In this document: one piece after another, positions 59,644 through 64,000 of the stretch
Position numbering within the stretch: the stretch's first letter is position 1
Layout: each line of letters opens with the position of its first letter
Assembly: GCA_028719205.1 (NCBI GenBank)
Contig: JAQUKH010000006.1
Span: 28,854 to 92,853, forward strand
Direction: 5' to 3'
Source of the DNA: a bacterium
GTDB taxonomy: Bacteria > JACRDZ01 > JAQUKH01
Length of the DNA stretch: 64,000 nucleotides
Notes under the pieces: model-generated
What the model was told of the DNA's origin: nothing
What the model saw: the letters and a program-made list of their open reading frames with translations, nothing else
Database searches by the model: none
Made by a program: the position numbers and the translations under genes

Positions 59644-60648
59644 ATGAAGAGATTGAAGTTAATAATTTTATTATTTTTAATATGTTTCCTGCAATTCAAT
59701 AATGTTCTTTTTGCTGCTTTTGCCGACAACGCCTTTGCTTATTGCAGGCTTAATCTTGAGAAAAGCGGGAATCAGGATATTTTGGGTTTGGTAAATGATA
59801 TTTTACAAAAAAGCCCGGAGAGCTCTTTAAAATATGATGCTATTTTAAAGGCTGTTTCTATAGTTTCTATTAAAGATATTAAAGGTTACGTGTTCCCTGA
59901 GAATAAAAACGGCCAACTGGATTATTTAGTAATTATTGATTTTTCTGATAAATTTTCCATGGAGGTTGGAGGAAGAACAATTGAGTTTGAGATTAAGGAT
60001 AAAGACAGCCTTGCGGCCGCGAGAATGGCTGCTGTGGAGAAATTGTTAAAGGAATCTTTGGGCGGGGACGCGAAATTAGGATCAATAGAGATCCTTCAAA
60101 ATAAAATATTTTTTAACGAGGAAAAAGAAAATCACGGGGAATTATCTTCCTTTGTGACTATGCCCGGCAAGGTTATCCTGGCAAGCAGTAAGATATTGAT
60201 CAGGGGATTTTTGAAAGAAGGTTTTATCAGCGGAGAAAAGATCGAGAGGTTTAGTGAAATTGTTAAAAAAGTACCTTTGCAAAAAGGAGGAGTTATATTT
60301 ATTGATAATAAAAACGGGGATATTACGAAATTTGCCATAAAAATAGCGGCAAAAAAGAATGTTCAGGTGCCTGATATCTGGACACAGATAACAATGGCAG
60401 GTTTTTCTTTCGAGCAGGTAAACCCTGAAAAAATAAAAGCTAATTTAACAGTTCAGGCTCCAAAAAAATTAAACGAGACAGTTGAAAAACAGATACAAAC
60501 TCTAACAGCATATGAGGATCTGAAAATAAAAAAAGAAAACGATCCGCAAAATAATTATTTGTTTATTATGGCCGATTTTATTTGTAATAAGGATGTTATA
60601 GATAAATTGATTGGTGTGGATACCGGCGTTGTGAGAGGGCAAAAATGA
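59644..60648 (+). CDS. Secreted protein of unknown function
   Basis: A 334-residue protein with a signal peptide ending near LFAAFAD. The mature region alternates charged helices and strands (ESSLKYDAILKAVSIVSIKD, GRTIEFEIKDKDSLAAARMA) without a recognised motif. A DUF3352-like character is possible but unproven. Its last 4 bp overlap the rmlD start (ATGA), so it is co-translated with a polysaccharide gene; whether it takes part in that pathway is unknown. Confidence 0.75.
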   Translation: MKRLKLIILLFLICFLQFNNVLFAAFADNAFAYCRLNLEKSGNQDILGLVNDILQKSPESSLKYDAILKAVSIVSIKDIKGYVFPENKNGQLDYLVIIDFSDKFSMEVGGRTIEFEIKDKDSLAAARMAAVEKLLKESLGGDAKLGSIEILQNKIFFNEEKENHGELSSFVTMPGKVILASSKILIRGFLKEGFISGEKIERFSEIVKKVPLQKGGVIFIDNKNGDITKFAIKIAAKKNVQVPDIWTQITMAGFSFEQVNPEKIKANLTVQAPKKLNETVEKQIQTLTAYEDLKIKKENDPQNNYLFIMADFICNKDVIDKLIGVDTGVVRGQK

Positions 60649-61556
60649 AAATAGCTATAATTGGCGCTAATGGGATGTTGGGGGCGGATCTGTGTGAAAT
60701 ACTTCGCGGGAATAAAAAGTTTGAGGTGGTTCCGTTCTATGGGCCGGTAAGTGAAGGCATAGGGCATAGAGCAAAGGGCATAGAGCAAGACAAAGAAGTT
60801 ATTATTGATATAACTAATCAAATAGAGACAGAAGCAGAAATTGTTAAGAGTAAACCGGATGTTATTATCCATACCGCGGCTTATACTGATGTTGACGGGT
60901 GTGAATTAAACAAAGAAAAAGCTTATCTAATAAATAGTACAGGGACACAAAATGTTGCTTTGGCCGCGAAGAAAAGCGGGGCCTTTTTAATTTATATAAG
61001 CACTGATTATGTTTTTAACGGAGAAGGAAAACGCCCCTATAGGGAAAACGATACACCTGATCCGATGAGTATTTATGGAAAGACGAAATTAGACGGAGAG
61101 AAATTTGTACAAAACATTTTAGAAGAATGGGCTATTATACGGATATCATGGTTATTCGGTAAAAATGGTAAAAATTTTATAAAGGCAATTTTAAATCAAA
61201 TGGCCAAGAGCCAAATTTTAAAAGTTGTTGATGACCAAATTGGTTCGCCCACTTATACTAAAGACCTATCTAAAGGTATAAATTATTTTATACAAAAAGG
61301 CTGCGAAACAGGTATATATCATTTGACTAATCAGGGATTTTGCAGCTGGTTTGAATTCGCGAAAAAGATCGTTGAGTTGACAGGAAATGCAGGAAAGATA
61401 ACGGTTGAGCCGATTAATTCATTGCAATTAACCCGCCCGGCTAAACGGCCGCATAATTCTGTTTTAGAAAATTACGCGTGGAAGTCAAAAGGTTATCCGC
61501 TTCTTCAGAATTGGGAAGATGCGTTAAAAGAATATTTAAAAGAGGAGAAAAAATGA
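60645..61556 (+). CDS. rmlD: dTDP-4-dehydrorhamnose reductase
   Basis: RmlD reduces dTDP-4-dehydrorhamnose to dTDP-rhamnose, a surface-sugar precursor. The 303-residue SDR protein has the NAD(P)-binding AIIGANGMLGADLCEIL and HTAAYTDVDGCE, the catalytic YISTDYVFNGEGKRPY and YGKTKLDGE (Tyr-x-x-x-Lys), and IRISWLFGKNGKNF. An odd extra stretch of about 18 residues around 28-48, with SEGIGHRAKGIEQ, is encoded by a heptamer-like simple repeat (60756-60789). The other dTDP-rhamnose genes are not in the window. Confidence 0.92.
   Translation: MKIAIIGANGMLGADLCEILRGNKKFEVVPFYGPVSEGIGHRAKGIEQDKEVIIDITNQIETEAEIVKSKPDVIIHTAAYTDVDGCELNKEKAYLINSTGTQNVALAAKKSGAFLIYISTDYVFNGEGKRPYRENDTPDPMSIYGKTKLDGEKFVQNILEEWAIIRISWLFGKNGKNFIKAILNQMAKSQILKVVDDQIGSPTYTKDLSKGINYFIQKGCETGIYHLTNQGFCSWFEFAKKIVELTGNAGKITVEPINSLQLTRPAKRPHNSVLENYAWKSKGYPLLQNWEDALKEYLKEEKK
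60756..60789 (+). repeat. Simple repeat GGCATAG/AGCAAAG within rmlD
   Basis: Degenerate 7-bp units such as GGCATAG, GGCATAG, AGCAAAG and GGCATAG are tandemly arranged, inside a coding region, adding residues that most RmlD proteins lack. Confidence 0.65.
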
Positions 61557-62665
61557 ACGTTCCATTGGTAGATATGAAAGGCCAGTATAATTTGTTAAAG
61601 AAAGAGATCAATATGGCTGTGTTGAGAATTGTCGAGAGCGGTATGTACATTGGTGGAAAAGAAGTAGAAAAATTTGAAGAAGAACTGGCCCGCCATTGTA
61701 ACGCGAAATACGCAATTGGTGTTTCATCCGGCACGGACGCGTTATATCTGGCATTGCGGGTATTTGATATCGGGCCCGGAGATGAGGTTATCAGTGTACC
61801 TTTTACATTTATGGCAACTACGGAAGCGATCTGTCTGACCGGCGCTACACCTGTGTTTGTTGATATCGATCCGAAAAATTTTAACATGGATGCGAGTAAG
61901 ATAGAAAAAGCGATAACTAAAAAGACCAGGGCGATAATGCCGGTTCATTTATATGGGCAGGCGGCTGATATGGATCCGATAATGAAAATTGCAAAAAAAT
62001 ATAAACTGGTTGTTATTGAAGATGCCGCGCAGGCTATCGGCTCGGAATATAAAGGTAAACAGGTCGGCAGTATCGGCGATATCGGTACTTTGAGTTTTTT
62101 TCCATCAAAAAATCTGGGTGCCTGCGGAGACGCTGGAGCGATATTAACGAACAGAAAAGATCTGATCCGTAAACTTAAGATGCTCAGGGAACATGGTTCA
62201 GAGAAAAAATATTATCATGAATATGTAGGTACAAACAGCCGTCTGGATGCCTTACAGGCGGCAGTCTTAAGTGTTAAATTAAAATATCTCGATGGCTGGA
62301 CAAAAAAAAGAAGAGAATTGGCAAAGATCTATGACAACACGATCAAACCGCAAAAAAATATGATCCTGCCGGCCGAAGAGCCTTATAATAAGCATATTTA
62401 TAATCAATATACCTTGCGTGTAAAAAAGAGAGAAATTCTGCAAAAATTTTTGCAGGCGAATGGTATCAGCAGTATTTCCTATTATCCGCTGCCTATGCAT
62501 CTGCAAAAAGCCTTTAAGTTCCTGAAATATGAAAAAGGAGATTTTCCTGAGAGTGAAAAAGCCGCGAAAGAGGTTCTGTCTATTCCGATTTGGCCGGAAT
62601 TGGGTGAAGAAAAGATAAAATTTGTTTCTGAAAAGATAATTGAATTTTGGAGTGGACATAAATAG
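61553..62665 (+). CDS. DegT/DnrJ/EryC1/StrS-family sugar aminotransferase
   Basis: A 370-residue PLP enzyme of the family that makes amino-sugars such as dTDP- or UDP-linked 3- or 4-amino sugars. It has VSSGTDALYLALRVFDIGPG, PFTFMATTEAI, VIEDAAQAIGS and the PLP lysine in SFFPSKNLGACGDAGAI (Lys near 186). The start at 61553 overlaps rmlD by 4 bp (ATGA). Product sugar cannot be told from sequence. It lies in the polysaccharide locus. Confidence 0.93.
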   Translation: MNVPLVDMKGQYNLLKKEINMAVLRIVESGMYIGGKEVEKFEEELARHCNAKYAIGVSSGTDALYLALRVFDIGPGDEVISVPFTFMATTEAICLTGATPVFVDIDPKNFNMDASKIEKAITKKTRAIMPVHLYGQAADMDPIMKIAKKYKLVVIEDAAQAIGSEYKGKQVGSIGDIGTLSFFPSKNLGACGDAGAILTNRKDLIRKLKMLREHGSEKKYYHEYVGTNSRLDALQAAVLSVKLKYLDGWTKKRRELAKIYDNTIKPQKNMILPAEEPYNKHIYNQYTLRVKKREILQKFLQANGISSISYYPLPMHLQKAFKFLKYEKGDFPESEKAAKEVLSIPIWPELGEEKIKFVSEKIIEFWSGHK

Positions 62666-62818
62666 GCTTTTTATGTTAGTATCAAAAAACAATAAATAAA
62701 GCCATTCAGAAGAATTTAACGGCTACAGTCGTAAACGTGTTTCAAAAATACTCAAAATTTGCAGTTTATATGTAGATATTCTAAAAGAAATTTTAAAGCT
62801 GATCGGGAGGTAAAGAAA

Positions 62819-63601
62819 ATGGATAATCCAGAGTATGAAAATGAAGAGATTAATATAAAGGAGATAATTGACGTTATTTTTAAAAGAAAAAAGATGTTTT
62901 TAGGTATAATGTTTTTTATTGTAATTTGTACAGTTGCAGTAAGTTTTTTTATTCCAAAAACTTATGAAGTCCAGGCGGTTATTCAGCGAGGAACTATTAA
63001 TGCGCCTATTTTAAGTTATCCGGAAACAGTTACTATTTTAAAATCCAGTTTTTTCACAAAACCAATTTTCAAAAAATTAAATGTTGATATTTTGGAGGAA
63101 GAAAATATAGTAAAACAAATTAATATAGATAATATAAAAGATACCAATTATTTTATAGTAACAATTAGATTAAAAGATAAGGAATTAAGTTATTTATTAA
63201 TACAGGAAATAATTAACTCTTATATTGAATATGGAGCTGTACTTTACAATATTCAGTTTAATTCAATAAAAAACAATATCAGCCAGTTTGAAAATTTAAT
63301 AGAGAGAACTAATCTGGAAATAGATAGCGAATTGTCAAATAAAAAAGGGAATAATTTAAATGTAATTTTTCCTAATAATAAGGTGCAACTTAAAGATTTA
63401 TTAACCCAAAAATTTCAACTTGAGAATCAATTGCTTTTCGCCAAAGAATTTAAATTAATAAATGAGCCTGTTAAACCAAAAAAACCGGTTTCCCCGAAAA
63501 AGTTATCAATGGTTATTGTTTCTTTTTTTATAGCTTTTGTGATTAGTTTATTTTGTGTATTTTTGAGTGAAAGTCTGGAAAAAACAAAATCAAAAAGTTG
63601 A
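62819..63601 (+). CDS. Wzz/chain-length determinant-like protein
   Basis: A 260-residue inner-membrane protein with two transmembrane segments (about residues 25-47 and 230-250) and a long periplasmic, coiled-coil-rich middle. KEIIDVIFKRKKMFLGIMFF near the N-terminus and PVKPKKPVSPKK before the second helix are hallmarks of Wzz polysaccharide co-polymerases, which set O-antigen or capsule chain length. No tyrosine-kinase domain is attached. I begin at the ATG at 62819, preceded by GGGAGG, not at 62759. Confidence 0.82.
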   Translation: MDNPEYENEEINIKEIIDVIFKRKKMFLGIMFFIVICTVAVSFFIPKTYEVQAVIQRGTINAPILSYPETVTILKSSFFTKPIFKKLNVDILEEENIVKQINIDNIKDTNYFIVTIRLKDKELSYLLIQEIINSYIEYGAVLYNIQFNSIKNNISQFENLIERTNLEIDSELSNKKGNNLNVIFPNNKVQLKDLLTQKFQLENQLLFAKEFKLINEPVKPKKPVSPKKLSMVIVSFFIAFVISLFCVFLSESLEKTKSKS

Positions 63602-63631
63602 AAATATTTTTTGTAATTCGAGAACATTAAT

Positions 63632-64000
63632 GTGGATATTAAAAAAGAAATAATAAAAATTATAGATATTGAGATTGATTCTTTGTGCTCTCTCAGGAAA
63701 AGAATATGCCCGGAATTTGAAAAGGCCATCAATGCTATTTATAAATGCCGAGGGAAAATAGTTGTGACAGGCATGGGAAAATCAGGTGCCGCGGCGAAAA
63801 AAATAGCATCTACATTCTCCAGTACAGGGACCCCCGCTGTTTTTATGCATCCTGCCGAGGCCATGCATGGAGATCTGGGAATTATCTCCAAAGGGGATAT
63901 CATTTTAGCAATTGGTAAAAGCGGAGAAAGTTCGGAGCTTACTAGCCTCTTTCCAGCCTTTAAAAAAATCAAGGTCAAATTAATTGTTTTAACTTCTAAT
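63632..64000 (+). CDS. Arabinose-5-phosphate isomerase (KdsD/KpsF-type), N-terminal part
   Basis: This frame runs off the window end. It begins at GTG (63632) because the only in-frame stop is 18 bp upstream and no ATG fits. The 123 residues seen contain VTGMGKSGAAAKKIASTFSS, PAEAMHGDLGII and IAIGKSGESSEL, the SIS domain of KdsD/KpsF/GutQ. The enzyme converts ribulose-5-phosphate to arabinose-5-phosphate, the first step in Kdo synthesis for LPS or capsule. The CBS domains would lie beyond the window. Confidence 0.88.
   Translation, partial: MDIKKEIIKIIDIEIDSLCSLRKRICPEFEKAINAIYKCRGKIVVTGMGKSGAAAKKIASTFSSTGTPAVFMHPAEAMHGDLGIISKGDIILAIGKSGESSELTSLFPAFKKIKVKLIVLTSN

Overview
The window is a densely packed, AT-rich (by eye roughly 35-40% GC) bacterial chromosome segment with about 66 protein-coding genes. 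I found no rRNA or tRNA genes, no CRISPR array, no transposase and no recognisable prophage structural module. The organism looks like a diderm (Gram-negative-type) anaerobe. Diderm evidence: an MCE/MlaD-type lipid-transport protein, many lipoproteins, a KpsF/KdsD-type arabinose-5-phosphate isomerase, a Wzz-like chain-length protein and RmlD. Anaerobe evidence: a class III (oxygen-sensitive) ribonucleotide reductase with its activase, a YgiQ radical SAM protein and an Fe-S protein with a CODH/ACS-type cysteine motif. NHL/TPR giants, a two-CW protein and endosialidase-like repeat proteins are common in uncultured candidate phyla, but I cannot name the phylum from sequence alone.

Layout. 1-3.5 kb: MCE protein end, lipoprotein, rsmI, glycosyltransferase, sugar isomerase. 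3.5-5.8 kb: XRE regulator, SRPBCC protein and an odd fused double ABC ATPase. 5.9-18.3 kb: a long + strand housekeeping run: split transketolase, ftsEX, ctpA, tsaD, dus, M23 peptidase, coaC, tmk, holB, a PSP1 protein, metG. 18.4-30.8 kb: mixed small operons with a GDSL lipoprotein, mobA, tatA, hisI, a four-PDZ HtrA next to a pseudoprotease, a DUF1259 protein, a ModBC/TupBC-like transporter lacking its binding protein, carbonic anhydrase and an FAD oxidoreductase. 30.8-36.3 kb: a 1585-residue NHL-FN3-TPR protein and a lipoprotein. 36.4-46 kb: two-CW protein, YgiQ, a PP-loop tRNA-thiolation-type enzyme, a CoaB-like protein, a ChaN-PDZ lipoprotein, nrdD-glutaredoxin-nrdG. 46.1-48.1 kb: an accessory islet with a DisA_N/DAC-like protein and a ParE-type toxin-antitoxin pair. 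48.3-54 kb: pth-rplY-prs-glmU (minus) divergent from glmS (plus). 54-64 kb: a surface-protein and polysaccharide region with two paralogous repeat proteins flanking a large secreted protein, followed by rmlD, a DegT aminotransferase, Wzz-like and KdsD-like genes.

How the genes fit together. GlmS and GlmU make UDP-GlcNAc for peptidoglycan and LPS. RmlD, the DegT aminotransferase, the Wzz-like protein and the isomerase feed surface polysaccharide. FtsEX, CtpA and the M23 peptidase form a cell-wall remodelling set. NrdD, glutaredoxin and NrdG make dNTPs anaerobically. MobA plus the ModBC-like transporter suggest molybdenum or tungsten use.

Most interesting points: (i) the 54.3-59.4 kb cassette, where two near-identical leader and tail modules bracket a compositionally distinct secreted protein and one copy carries three 240-bp repeats; (ii) the DAC-like protein beside a toxin-antitoxin pair; (iii) FtsE and a fused EcfA-like protein that both lack conserved ATPase residues, while a third ABC protein in the same window is canonical; (iv) a pseudoprotease beside HtrA; (v) a 41-codon SnoaL-like remnant with its own ribosome binding site.
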